Shown piece by piece: positions 8,201-16,496 of a stretch of DNA of 44,418 nt. The notes beneath the pieces were generated by a model. The model was not told the origin of the DNA, ran no database searches, and saw only the letters and a program-made list of their open reading frames with translations. The stretch spans positions 65,700 to 110,117 of the forward strand of contig JAEEYO010000013.1 of the NCBI GenBank assembly GCA_016288205.1, read 5' to 3'. The translations under genes and the position numbers were made by a program. Each line of letters begins with the position of its first letter. Positions within the stretch are counted from its first letter, which is position 1. This DNA comes from Treponema sp. (lineage in GTDB: Bacteria > Spirochaetota > Spirochaetia > Treponematales > Treponemataceae).

Positions 8201-9982
8201 TTATTTAGTGTGGAACTCAAATCCTCCGTCCCAATTTTCCGGGGGATTTTTTATGAACTCCTCGCAGCGTCCGAGCATAAGACTTACAGCTTTATCGGTC
8301 GGGGCTTCATTCATCGCTTTTTCAAAGTACTCCTTTGCAAGATTCCAGATTCCTTCCTTATAAAGTTCCAGTCCCTTTGCATAACACTCACGGTATGTCA
8401 CGCTGAAATCATCCTCGCCGCGGTCAATCGCATAAATCGGAACAGCTTTCGCTTTGCCCTTCACTTTTACGTCATCAAGATAACGGAAAATAAATTCGTT
8501 GTCTTTGCAATCGTTCTTCACGGACTCGCTGACCAAAATCATTGAGCCATAAACTTTTGTCAGTCCTTCAAGTCGGGACGCAAGGTTTACGCTGTCACCA
8601 ATGACGGTGTAATCAGTTTTGTCATTGGATCCGATTGATCCCACGGTAACATCACCATAATGGATTCCAATTCCAATGTTAAACTTCATTCCCTCAGGCA
8701 TGACCAAATCACCGAGCTCCACCGAAGAAAGTGCCTGTCTCATCTCATAAGCGGCGGCTGCGGCACGACGGGCATTATCCTCATAACTCACCGGCGCACC
8801 AAAGAGAGCCATGATTGCGTCCCCGATGAATTTGTCAATCGTACCACCATGCTTTTTGATGATGTTCACCATGATTGTAAAATATCTGTTCAAGAACGCA
8901 ACGATGGTCTCAGGTTTATTTCTTTCACTGATGCTCGTAAATGAACGGATGTCGCTGAACAAAATAGCAACCTCACGCTTTTCACCGACCGATACATTTT
9001 GCTCTGTTTCCGAAGATGCGACTAGCTCATCAATAATCTGCTCAGGAACAAAACGACCGAATGCCTTGCGGATTCTTTTTTCAAAGAAATTCTTTTTCTT
9101 CAGCATGACAGCATTTTCCATAACCACACATGCCTGCTCCGCACAGAAGTTCAAAAGGTCAAGTTGATTTGCCGTGAACGTTCCTTCTTTTACAACACTC
9201 ACCGCTGCAAAACAATTTCCGTCAGAATCCTTCATGGGGACAAACTGATACGATGAAAGAGGGACATCGCGCGTCCTGTATTTTTCAAGGGACTTCTTTG
9301 ATTTAAGTCTCACGGCTGCGACCTTACCCATGTTCATGTCAGACCGCACCTTCTCAAAATCTGAGACACTGACTTTTTGGAAATCGCTTTTTTCTCCGTC
9401 GGTAAAATTATCAGAGACGACGTAATATACTCCGGGTCCGTCATTCTGCACGAGACAGAACATCGCTGCAGGCACCTGGGCAAACTCAGTCACAACATCA
9501 AGGAAACCGGATACGACCTCCTCAACGGAGTCCAAATTTTTTGTCATACCCAAAAAGAGCTGACAGATTGCGGACTTCATCATCTCATTCTTAACGGGAA
9601 TCGCAAGTTTTTTCTCGCCCTGCATTCCAAGCACGCTGAGAACATTTTGTGCCACATTCTTTTCATCAAAACGCAGGAAAGCGTCAGCGCCACAACTCTT
9701 CATGTAAAATTCTTCAAAGGCGAAATCACCGGTGGTATAAAGCGCAATCGGAATATTCCTTAGCTTCTCCATGGATTTTATGAAACGTACAATCTCAGCA
9801 CTGACAGGATTGTTGAATTTCGCATTAATCAGAACAGCATCAGGCACGGCACTGAAAAGCGACCACAGGAATTTTATGCATCCTGTCTCTCCGTGGACTT
9901 CCACATCGCTCTTCTTCAATTTTTCACTAATCAAACCCTGCACAGCGGCAGAAGGCTCCAGTATAAGAATTTTCTTACTCAT
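8201..9982 (-). CDS. Class III adenylate cyclase with degenerate receiver and GAF-like domain
   Basis: The 593-residue protein has a receiver-like N-terminus (1-120), a GAF-like region (about 135-295), the helix AFGRFVPEQIIDELV, a class III cyclase domain (about 335-520) and a short TPR-like tail (525-580). Both metal-binding aspartates are present (D344 in FSDIRSF, D388 in KFIGDAI), as are the transition-state N466 and R470 (NLASRLE). K384 and T459 at the base-specifying positions fit ATP in the class IIIb manner, so the product should be cAMP. The receiver cannot be phosphorylated normally: the acidic pair is E9-P10 and the acceptor position is N53. The ATG at 9982 overlaps the CheA-like gene by 8 bases. 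It is the last gene of the chemosensory operon. Confidence 0.9.
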   Translation of the reverse strand: MSKKILILEPSAAVQGLISEKLKKSDVEVHGETGCIKFLWSLFSAVPDAVLINAKFNNPVSAEIVRFIKSMEKLRNIPIALYTTGDFAFEEFYMKSCGADAFLRFDEKNVAQNVLSVLGMQGEKKLAIPVKNEMMKSAICQLFLGMTKNLDSVEEVVSGFLDVVTEFAQVPAAMFCLVQNDGPGVYYVVSDNFTDGEKSDFQKVSVSDFEKVRSDMNMGKVAAVRLKSKKSLEKYRTRDVPLSSYQFVPMKDSDGNCFAAVSVVKEGTFTANQLDLLNFCAEQACVVMENAVMLKKKNFFEKRIRKAFGRFVPEQIIDELVASSETEQNVSVGEKREVAILFSDIRSFTSISERNKPETIVAFLNRYFTIMVNIIKKHGGTIDKFIGDAIMALFGAPVSYEDNARRAAAAAYEMRQALSSVELGDLVMPEGMKFNIGIGIHYGDVTVGSIGSNDKTDYTVIGDSVNLASRLEGLTKVYGSMILVSESVKNDCKDNEFIFRYLDDVKVKGKAKAVPIYAIDRGEDDFSVTYRECYAKGLELYKEGIWNLAKEYFEKAMNEAPTDKAVSLMLGRCEEFIKNPPENWDGGFEFHTK

Positions 9983-11477
9983 GCAACAATCTCCTTATTT
10001 TCTGTATCAGATCTCCGCGCTTAAAATCCGCCTTGCTCACGAATCCATTTCCACTTTCCATCGGATTTGCGGCCATCACCAGCACCGGCACCTCGGCATA
10101 GTTTTCCATGTGGCGCAGGTTGTCCAAAAATATCTCACCGTTCATTCTCGGCATAACATCATCGGTAACAATCAGATCGTACTGCTGTCCCTTCACCATC
10201 TCCATCGCATTGATTCCGTCAACGGCCTCATCCACCAGGAATCCGTTGCTCGTAAGAATTCCAGCCTCAATCTGTCTTGTTGTCTCAGAATCATCCACGA
10301 CAAGAATTCTATATGTGTGGGGCTTTGTGTTAGCCTCGAATTTTTTCACGTCATATCCACGAAGCGAACGGAAGCGTTTTAAAATCTCAGGAATAAACAA
10401 AACAGGAATCATGTCATATTTTTCATCGAAGCATATTCCCTGCAAAATCTTGAAGTTGCTGAATGACGAGGGCAAAAGTTTTTTCACAATGGAAACCGAT
10501 GTCTGCAATCTGTCCACGATGATTCCCACACGCTGTCCCATGTACTCCGCGATGAAGATTGTGTCCAAGCTGTTTTTTTCAACCGCATGCTGTCCCGGGA
10601 AAAGTGATGAGAGCGAATAGATTGGTATGAGGATTTCCTGCTCGTCCTCTTCCCTTTTCAAATAAAGCTGATTCTGCTCAGTCACATAATTCATGTACGA
10701 CTCGTAGGTAACGTCAACAATGTATTCGGAAGGAATCATGCACTTGTGTCCGTTGGCATAGACAAAAAATCCGTGTATATCCTGATGACGCTCGGAAAAG
10801 AACGTGTCTCCCTTTACAATGTTGAGAACCTCATCGTGCGCAATCAAAAGAGAATTCTGTAAAAGCTGAAGTTCGCCCATGAGTTGCTTGTTGATTTCTG
10901 AAATCTGGAAGCTGGTCAGATGCTTTTGATTTGCTTTCATCGACATGAGCATACCGGAAATTTTATATGTACGGGAAATCATATCCTCGTGCACATTGAG
11001 AATTGAAGCGACATTTCTTGTGCTTACGGAAACAATTTTATCAGGAGCCTCTTCCTCGAAATCAATGTCCGAAGTTTTTACAACAGTTTTTTTCGTAAGT
11101 CCCTCGGCATCAAAAATCTCACCCGCGGCGGCTCTGTCACAGTCAAGAATCAGAGAGGAAATGTCCGTAGTCTCATCGTCATCCCCATTCTCCAGCTCCG
11201 TGCACCGCATATTTATGGCATCGCAAACATAACGCACAAGAGTCTCTATATTTTCTGAATACGAGATTTCTTTTTCTGAAAGGCTCACATAAACTTTTTC
11301 AAGAGCACAATACAGCTTGTAGATTTTCGTGAATTCAAGAATCCTTGCAAGATCTTTCGTAAAGCAGATAAGCTCCAGAATCAGTTTTACCTGAGACGGC
11401 GACTTCTTGATTTCAGAGACCACATTTTTTGTTTCCAAAATGCATTTCTGCCTTACAACATCAAGTTGCTTTGCCAT
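9975..11477 (-). CDS. CheA-derived protein without the kinase domain (P1-like, P3-like, CheW-like, receiver)
   Basis: This 500-residue protein is laid out like a hybrid CheA minus its ATPase. Residues 1-95 are helical and align with the Hpt (P1) domain: TKDLARILEFTK followed by YCALE matches LKGxARMLGFxE and HALE. The phosphorylated His position falls on Cys38. Residues 148-222 (VSTRNVASILNVHEDMIS) resemble the P3 dimerisation helices. No N, G1 or G2 box of the P4 domain exists. A CheW-like (P5) domain covers 233-370. A receiver at 388-500 keeps D395/D396, acceptor D439 and K482, with an end (FVSKADFKRGDLI) typical of receivers fused to CheA. GGAGG precedes the ATG. CheV (CheW plus receiver) is the alternative label, but it would not explain the first 230 residues. 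Confidence 0.8.
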   Translation of the reverse strand: MAKQLDVVRQKCILETKNVVSEIKKSPSQVKLILELICFTKDLARILEFTKIYKLYCALEKVYVSLSEKEISYSENIETLVRYVCDAINMRCTELENGDDDETTDISSLILDCDRAAAGEIFDAEGLTKKTVVKTSDIDFEEEAPDKIVSVSTRNVASILNVHEDMISRTYKISGMLMSMKANQKHLTSFQISEINKQLMGELQLLQNSLLIAHDEVLNIVKGDTFFSERHQDIHGFFVYANGHKCMIPSEYIVDVTYESYMNYVTEQNQLYLKREEDEQEILIPIYSLSSLFPGQHAVEKNSLDTIFIAEYMGQRVGIIVDRLQTSVSIVKKLLPSSFSNFKILQGICFDEKYDMIPVLFIPEILKRFRSLRGYDVKKFEANTKPHTYRILVVDDSETTRQIEAGILTSNGFLVDEAVDGINAMEMVKGQQYDLIVTDDVMPRMNGEIFLDNLRHMENYAEVPVLVMAANPMESGNGFVSKADFKRGDLIQKIRRLLHE

Positions 11478-11486
11478 GTCCCCCTC

Positions 11487-12341
11487 CTAAATATCCTTAC
11501 GAAAATAGAAAACCTTTCCGTCCATAAATTTCGTGAGTCCGCTTGGAATAAGAGAAGAATCCAAGGACGCAATCTCATTCATGGAGACAAAAAGATACCC
11601 ACCCGGTACAAGACACTTTTCCGTCAGTGCCGCAAGAATTTTTTTACGCAGCTCCCTCGAAAAATATATGAAAACATTTCTAACAAAAATCAAATCCTGA
11701 TTCTTCGGAGCAAGACTGATTGCCGACGGACCGAAGATTGACTGAGGATTTGACAGCTTCGCAAGATTGATTTTTTCAAACTGCGCCCGGTTCCTTATCT
11801 CCTGCGGCAACTCCACTCCGCATTTTTCATCCTTGTATGTCGAAAGCAGATTGTGGAACATTGCACCGTCTCCCTTCCTAAGAGAATTCTTCGTATATGC
11901 TCCAAGCCTGCATTTTTTAAGAACCTTCGTATTTATGTCGCTTCCAAAACATTCGCATGGAATGTTGCATGAGTCGGCAAGAAGCATGAGCGAGTAAAGT
12001 TCCTCCCCGCTTGAGCATGCCGCACTCCAAATTTTTATGGGAGCCTTTGTGGTCTTGTAAATCTCAGGAAGAATTTTTTGCTTCAAAAGAAGAAACTGTT
12101 TTTCCTCCCTGAAAAAATATGTCTCGTTAACGGTAGCCATGTCAACAAGCTCCGTCATCTCCGCAGGATTTTCAGACAGATATTCGCTGTAACTGAATTC
12201 CGTATCTCCGTCCGCGAGGCTCGTCTCTCTTTCCTCAACAAATTTTGAAAGACTTGTCCTGTGCGCGTCCCTTGGAACAATTCCTGAGTATGATGTCAGC
12301 TGCTGAATGATTTTGTCAATTTCCTCTTGATTCAATTTCAC
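11487..12341 (-). CDS. cheR: Chemotaxis protein methyltransferase CheR (operon copy)
   Basis: CheR methylates glutamates of chemoreceptors with S-adenosylmethionine (EC 2.1.1.80). The 284 residues include the N-terminal helical domain, NETYFFRE (residues 72-79), the SAM-binding motif WSAACSSGEELYSLMLL, GSDINTKVL, and the late FVRNVFIYF, all typical of CheR. The gene starts with GTG, which overlaps the cheB stop by 4 bases (GTGA), a sign of translational coupling. It is followed after 9 bases by the CheA-like gene. A second cheR lies at 21010 in the same window, so this copy probably serves the receptor of this operon. Confidence 0.93.
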   Translation of the reverse strand: MKLNQEEIDKIIQQLTSYSGIVPRDAHRTSLSKFVEERETSLADGDTEFSYSEYLSENPAEMTELVDMATVNETYFFREEKQFLLLKQKILPEIYKTTKAPIKIWSAACSSGEELYSLMLLADSCNIPCECFGSDINTKVLKKCRLGAYTKNSLRKGDGAMFHNLLSTYKDEKCGVELPQEIRNRAQFEKINLAKLSNPQSIFGPSAISLAPKNQDLIFVRNVFIYFSRELRKKILAALTEKCLVPGGYLFVSMNEIASLDSSLIPSGLTKFMDGKVFYFRKDI

Positions 12342-13372
12342 CCACCAATGTTCCCGGTAAGGACCAGAATTCTTCTCGCAATTTTGTCACGCGGAAGAAT
12401 CTCGTTAGCGGCGTTCTGCTCAATTGCGGCGGCTGGCATTCCGAAAACCGCGCATGTTGATTTGTCCTCCACGATCGTGTGTCCGCCACATTCAACGACC
12501 ATCTGACATCCGTCGGCACCGTCACGTCCCATTCCAGTCATAAGGACCGCAAGACATGCTGAGCCATAAAGTTTTGCAGCGCTCCTGAAAAGCTTGTTCA
12601 CGGCAGGACGCAAAAATCTTTCCTCAGGCTCATCGCTAAGTTTCAGCACTGGATTACCCAAATGTGAGATGGAGTCCACAATCAGATGACGCTCAGCCGG
12701 TGCAAGATATACATGACCTCTTTTCGCTTCCTGTCCATCCTGCGCAAGTTCCACCACAAGATTTGGACAGCTTGAGTTGAACCAGTCCACCATCTTCACA
12801 TCTGAGCCGACATCAAGGTGCTGCACGTAAACAATGGGCAATGAAAAATCATCTCCCAATTTGCTGAGCACGGTCTGTACCGCAGTTGGTCCCCCGGTCG
12901 AAGCTCCGATGCACAAAATTTTGTACGAGCCGAATGTTTCATGCCGGTCAGTATCGCTTCCCCTTCTGTGAGGTTTTATTCCATTTTTCAAAAGAGTCTC
13001 ACGGATTCTGCCAATAAACGCTTTAAGCATCTCATTCCGAAGCTCGCTCAGGACAGGCTTTACCTCAAAGAGAATCGCACCGGCTTCCTCGGCATAAGAT
13101 TTTTTTCCCTTTTCCTCAGAGAAAATCACCAGAGTGGAGCCAATTTCAGACGTGATGATTTTACCCGCCTCAAGTCCGTTCATCTCCGGCATATCGATGT
13201 CACTCACGACAAGATCTGGAACATGCTGCTTTACGGCATCAAGAAGTTTGCGTCCGTTTGAAACGCTTTCCATTACTTCAAAATCGCTTTCACCTTTGAA
13301 CGCCTTTTCGAGCAGTCCCCTTATAATTGCAGAATCGTCAGCGATCACAACTGAATATTTCAATTTTTCCAT
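12338..13372 (-). CDS. cheB: Chemotaxis response regulator protein-glutamate methylesterase CheB (operon copy)
   Basis: CheB removes methyl groups from receptors (EC 3.1.1.61) and can deamidate glutamines. The 344 residues contain a receiver (about 1-120) with the acidic pair in IADDSA, phospho-acceptor Asp in VVSDIDMPEMNG and a Lys in EVKP, then the esterase domain with the catalytic Ser in GASTGGP, His in YVQHLD and Asp in TGMGRDGADG. Both domains look intact. The region after receiver strand 4 (FSEEKGKKSY) is shorter than usual. Since no kinase for it is encoded in the operon, its phosphoryl donor is unclear. Confidence 0.93.
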   Translation of the reverse strand: MEKLKYSVVIADDSAIIRGLLEKAFKGESDFEVMESVSNGRKLLDAVKQHVPDLVVSDIDMPEMNGLEAGKIITSEIGSTLVIFSEEKGKKSYAEEAGAILFEVKPVLSELRNEMLKAFIGRIRETLLKNGIKPHRRGSDTDRHETFGSYKILCIGASTGGPTAVQTVLSKLGDDFSLPIVYVQHLDVGSDVKMVDWFNSSCPNLVVELAQDGQEAKRGHVYLAPAERHLIVDSISHLGNPVLKLSDEPEERFLRPAVNKLFRSAAKLYGSACLAVLMTGMGRDGADGCQMVVECGGHTIVEDKSTCAVFGMPAAAIEQNAANEILPRDKIARRILVLTGNIGG

Positions 13373-13383
13373 ACAGCGTCTTC

Positions 13384-13872
13384 CTAAATTTTTCCGAGAT
13401 CTCTCAGAAGCCTCTCCTCAATCTTGTCAGGTTTTAAAAGCGGAATCTGTCTTCCCTTGTAAGTGATTTCATTCTCCCAGTCCTCATCCTCAAGGTCTTC
13501 CTTCAAAACCTCGTAGAAAATTTCCACCATGGAAATGTGGAGTCCGAACTGGTCGTCATCCCTTTTGAAAAGCAGGAAGGTCGGATTGTTAATCTCAACA
13601 AACGAGTCTTCCTTAATTTCATCAAGCACGCAAGGATTCACAATTGTGTACGGCTTTCCCGCATAATTGATTACGCCCTCGATGTACTCTGGAACAAAAG
13701 GAAGAAAATGCACCTTGTAGTCCCTCACAATTTCCTGCACAAGAGAAATCTCAATTGCAAGCCTGTGCTCGTTCACCGAGAAAATCAAAAATGAAACGGT
13801 GTCCTTCTCGTTCTTCTGTTCCTCAATCTGCTCGTCCACCGCAACTTCGCCGGGCATTTCCATACTGTCCAT
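13384..13872 (-). CDS. cheW: Chemotaxis coupling protein CheW
   Basis: The 162-residue protein contains a single CheW domain (about residues 25-145: SFLIFSVNEHRLAIEISLVQ, EYIEGVINYAGKPYTIVNP) with an acidic N-terminal tail. CheW proteins link chemoreceptor tips to CheA. The ATG at 13872 is preferred because GAGG lies 6 bases upstream; the GTG at 13875 would be too close. It sits 18 bases after the receptor gene and 11 bases before cheB. A possible partner for its interface is the CheW-like domain of the kinase-less CheA homologue. Confidence 0.9.
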   Translation of the reverse strand: MDSMEMPGEVAVDEQIEEQKNEKDTVSFLIFSVNEHRLAIEISLVQEIVRDYKVHFLPFVPEYIEGVINYAGKPYTIVNPCVLDEIKEDSFVEINNPTFLLFKRDDDQFGLHISMVEIFYEVLKEDLEDEDWENEITYKGRQIPLLKPDKIEERLLRDLGKI

Positions 13873-13890
13873 CACTCACCTCAGCCCGTA

Positions 13891-15693
13891 TCAGGCCTTT
13901 GCTTTTTTGCCGGAATCCTTTGAGCCGGACTTCACCTGATTGTTCAAATCCTCGGACATGATTCTCAGGTTCTCCGCAGATGCCGAAATGCTGTCTGTTG
14001 CTCCCGTGAAATTCTCAATGCCCGCAGAAATCTGTTTGAGCGCAATAAGAATCTGCTCGGACGCGATTGTCTGCTGCTGGATGATTCCGGTGATGTCCTC
14101 TGCCGATGTCGCGGTAATTTCCGAAGAACTCTTGATGCTCTCGAACTTGGTTCCAAGCTCCTTCGCGGTCTCATATCCAGAAGTGATTTTTTCTGTTCCG
14201 TTTTCGCTCGCAAGAATCAGCGTGTCGGATGAGTGCTGAATCTCCGTAATCTTTTCCTTGATTTCATGGATACTGTCGATGATACCGTCAGAAAGACGAC
14301 GAATCTCATTTGCGACGATCCTGAATTTCTTTCCTGCCTCACCCGCACTGGTTGCCTCAAGCTCAGCATTGAAAGCGATGATTTTTGTCTGGTCGGCGAC
14401 GGAGTTAATCAGCGTAACGATGTCCCAGATGCTCTCAATCTTGTCGTTCAGGTCCTTCATTCCTGTAATTGTCTGCTGGTTCGCCTCGTAGATTGCATGA
14501 AGCTGCTGCACGTTCTTTTCGATTGAAGCGACACCCTCAATAACGTCCGATGAAGTTTTCTGCGCGACCTTGGAAACGTCCTTGATTTTGGACGATATGT
14601 TTTCCGAAAGCGCATTCGAATCTTCCATGGTGGCGACAATCTCTTTTACAGCGGCACTTTGATCCTGAGATGTAGCGGCTGTCTCTTTCGTGGACACAAC
14701 AAGATTCTGTGTCTCAGCATAAAGTTTTTCACCGAGCACCCTCTGTCCGTCGCCCATCTTTTTAATAGAAGAAAGATTTATGATTGAGAAAATAATTCCC
14801 ATCAAAAGCATTCCGGCCTCAATCAGAAGAACGAAGCGTGAAAGCTGACCGGTAAGAGACTTCATATCACCGTCCATGACGATATACCAGGGAGTAGTCC
14901 CAATGCGGGTCACACCGTAATAATTCTTTGAGTTTGAGTCTATCAATGGCGTGCGTTTCATAACCTCAGCAACCGTCGCCGAATCAATATTCCAGTCTGT
15001 GAAATAGTTGGCCTTTCCGAGCTTCGACTGATCATCGTTGGTCATATAAAATCCCTTGGAGTCAATTATGTATCGGTTGCTCTCAAGATTGGAACTTGTT
15101 TCCTTAAGAATATCATTTAAAGAAGAGAGAATTATATCCGCCGCGCCGACACCGACAATCTTTCCGTTTGAGTCCACGGCAGCCTTAGAATATGTAACAC
15201 AAAGAGAATGAGTCTGATCATCAATATATGGGGCACTGAAAACACCCTCATGGATCGGAGCGGCAACAGCGTTCTTGAACCAGTCCCTTGCAGACGGCTC
15301 CCATCCCGCAGGAGGAACCCATTTGTTTTTGTCCGCCCAGATTCCGCCCTCGCTGAGTTTTGTCGTTGTCGCATAATAAACGTCGCCGTTCGTATTGCTT
15401 TCCGAAAGATATCCGACGAGACCCAGCATTGATTTCTCGTTATCAATCCGCGGCATAATCTTCACGATATTATCCACGCTGAGTATGGCAGGATGCACCA
15501 TGTTCATAACGCTGCTCGTCACCTTTTCCTGAACAAGCGCAATCTCAGATTTCACGGATTCCTTTATTACCATCATTGGAATGAAATAGAGGAGATTGCA
15601 GGCAATGAAAATGATGATTAACTGCGGCAGGAAAGATCCCAAAAACAATCTTCTCGTCGATTTTTTGTTGCTGACCTCTGTTTTTTTCGCCAT
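13891..15693 (-). CDS. Methyl-accepting chemotaxis protein with periplasmic Cache-type domain
   Basis: This 600-residue receptor has a first membrane segment (about 17-43), a periplasmic domain of about 240 residues with the dCache hallmark (YYATTTKLSEGGIW, ARDWFKNAV, VFSAPYIDDQTHSLCVTYSKAA, GVGAADI), a second segment (about 283-303), and a cytoplasmic signalling domain. No clear HAMP domain is visible after the second segment. The hairpin tip (about 428-468) includes NSVADQTKIIAFNAELEATS and AGEAGKKFRIVANEIRRLSD, a variant of the consensus with IAFNAELE instead of LLALNAAIE. There is no C-terminal pentapeptide tether; the end is basic (GKKAKA). It is the first gene of the six-gene chemosensory operon. 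dCache domains bind amino acids and other small ligands; the ligand here is unknown. Confidence 0.93.
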   Translation of the reverse strand: MAKKTEVSNKKSTRRLFLGSFLPQLIIIFIACNLLYFIPMMVIKESVKSEIALVQEKVTSSVMNMVHPAILSVDNIVKIMPRIDNEKSMLGLVGYLSESNTNGDVYYATTTKLSEGGIWADKNKWVPPAGWEPSARDWFKNAVAAPIHEGVFSAPYIDDQTHSLCVTYSKAAVDSNGKIVGVGAADIILSSLNDILKETSSNLESNRYIIDSKGFYMTNDDQSKLGKANYFTDWNIDSATVAEVMKRTPLIDSNSKNYYGVTRIGTTPWYIVMDGDMKSLTGQLSRFVLLIEAGMLLMGIIFSIINLSSIKKMGDGQRVLGEKLYAETQNLVVSTKETAATSQDQSAAVKEIVATMEDSNALSENISSKIKDVSKVAQKTSSDVIEGVASIEKNVQQLHAIYEANQQTITGMKDLNDKIESIWDIVTLINSVADQTKIIAFNAELEATSAGEAGKKFRIVANEIRRLSDGIIDSIHEIKEKITEIQHSSDTLILASENGTEKITSGYETAKELGTKFESIKSSSEITATSAEDITGIIQQQTIASEQILIALKQISAGIENFTGATDSISASAENLRIMSEDLNNQVKSGSKDSGKKAKA

Positions 15694-15753
15694 CTTAAAG
15701 TTCGCTCCTTAATTCCCGGCAGCCCTGAAAAGCCTAGACCGGTACTTTTCTCC

Positions 15754-15800
15754 ATTTTCGGCAAAAAAATCTCCAAACAAAAGAATTAAAAGCCGAAAAT
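15754..15800. promoter_or_regulatory. Inverted repeat in the divergent region of the receptor operon and the rhomboid-like gene
   Basis: ATTTTCGGC (15754-15762) and GCCGAAAAT (15792-15800) form a perfect 9-base inverted repeat separated by 29 bases. No canonical sigma-70 promoter is obvious for either gene. GCCGAAAA resembles the sigma-28 -10 element (GCCGATAA) on both strands, but no TAAA lies at the right distance. It could be an operator or a pair of variant flagellar-type promoters. Confidence 0.5.
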
Positions 15801-15806
15801 AAATGC

Positions 15807-16496
15807 ATGAAAAAGAAATTACGATTCAGCATAGGAGCGCCCGTTACACTGTTCATTTTTGTAGCAACGCTCGTCATATTGATTTTAGATGAATGTGTCT
15901 TCAAGGGAAAAGCCACACAGAATATATTCTCATGTCCGGCGGCAAAGGGAGAGTCCATATTCCGCTTTACTGTTCCGATCAATTATTTCAGGCTTATCCT
16001 GCATCCCTTCGGACAAAATGGACTTCCGATTTTTTTTGCTGATTGCGCTCTCCTACTCTCCTTGGGACGACAAAGCGAGGAGCTTTATGGAAAACCCGTG
16101 CTGATCATCATGGCGATATTTTCATCGCTGGTCGCAGGAGTCCTGAACGCGTGTCTCGGCAACTGTCTCATGCTGGGGCTCTCCCCCCTGATTTTTACGT
16201 TGATTTTGCTCTCTCTCGGCGGATTCAAGGCCAACGGAACCGTTTATCTTCCGAATCTGATTCTGCTCATCCTTTACCTGACATTCCAAATCTATCTCTC
16301 GCTCAAGTCACCGGCTTCTTACGCTGAGCAGGATGCCGGAAAGATAAAGGATTTCTTCAATCATTGCATACCGGCTTTAATTTCATTTGCTGGCGGAGTC
16401 GCGGGAAGTCTTTTCGCATTCCTTAGCACAAAGGGAAAATCCTCGCGGAAAGGAAGAATACGCAATAACGGAGACACCACGGAGGTAACACTATGA
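15807..16496 (+). CDS. Rhomboid-fold membrane protein, probably not a protease
   Basis: The 229-residue protein has about six membrane segments. Its layout recalls rhomboids: FRLILHPFGQNGLPIFFADC in place of the WR-LTY-F-H---H--FN block, SLGRQSEELYGKP in place of the GR-LE---G loop, then LGLSPLIFTLILLSLGG in place of the GASG active-site helix. The Ser is kept (near residue 124) but is followed by Pro. The last helix (SFAGGVAGSLFAFL) lacks the catalytic His. It is therefore likely a non-proteolytic relative (inference). Its last four bases overlap the start of the FMN-enzyme gene (ATGA), so the two are translationally coupled. No Shine-Dalgarno sequence precedes the ATG. Confidence 0.6.
   Translation: MKKKLRFSIGAPVTLFIFVATLVILILDECVFKGKATQNIFSCPAAKGESIFRFTVPINYFRLILHPFGQNGLPIFFADCALLLSLGRQSEELYGKPVLIIMAIFSSLVAGVLNACLGNCLMLGLSPLIFTLILLSLGGFKANGTVYLPNLILLILYLTFQIYLSLKSPASYAEQDAGKIKDFFNHCIPALISFAGGVAGSLFAFLSTKGKSSRKGRIRNNGDTTEVTL

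Noticed and set aside
15807..16496. Active rhomboid protease
   Set aside because: The GASG helix reads GLSP and the last helix lacks the catalytic His, so proteolysis cannot be supported.
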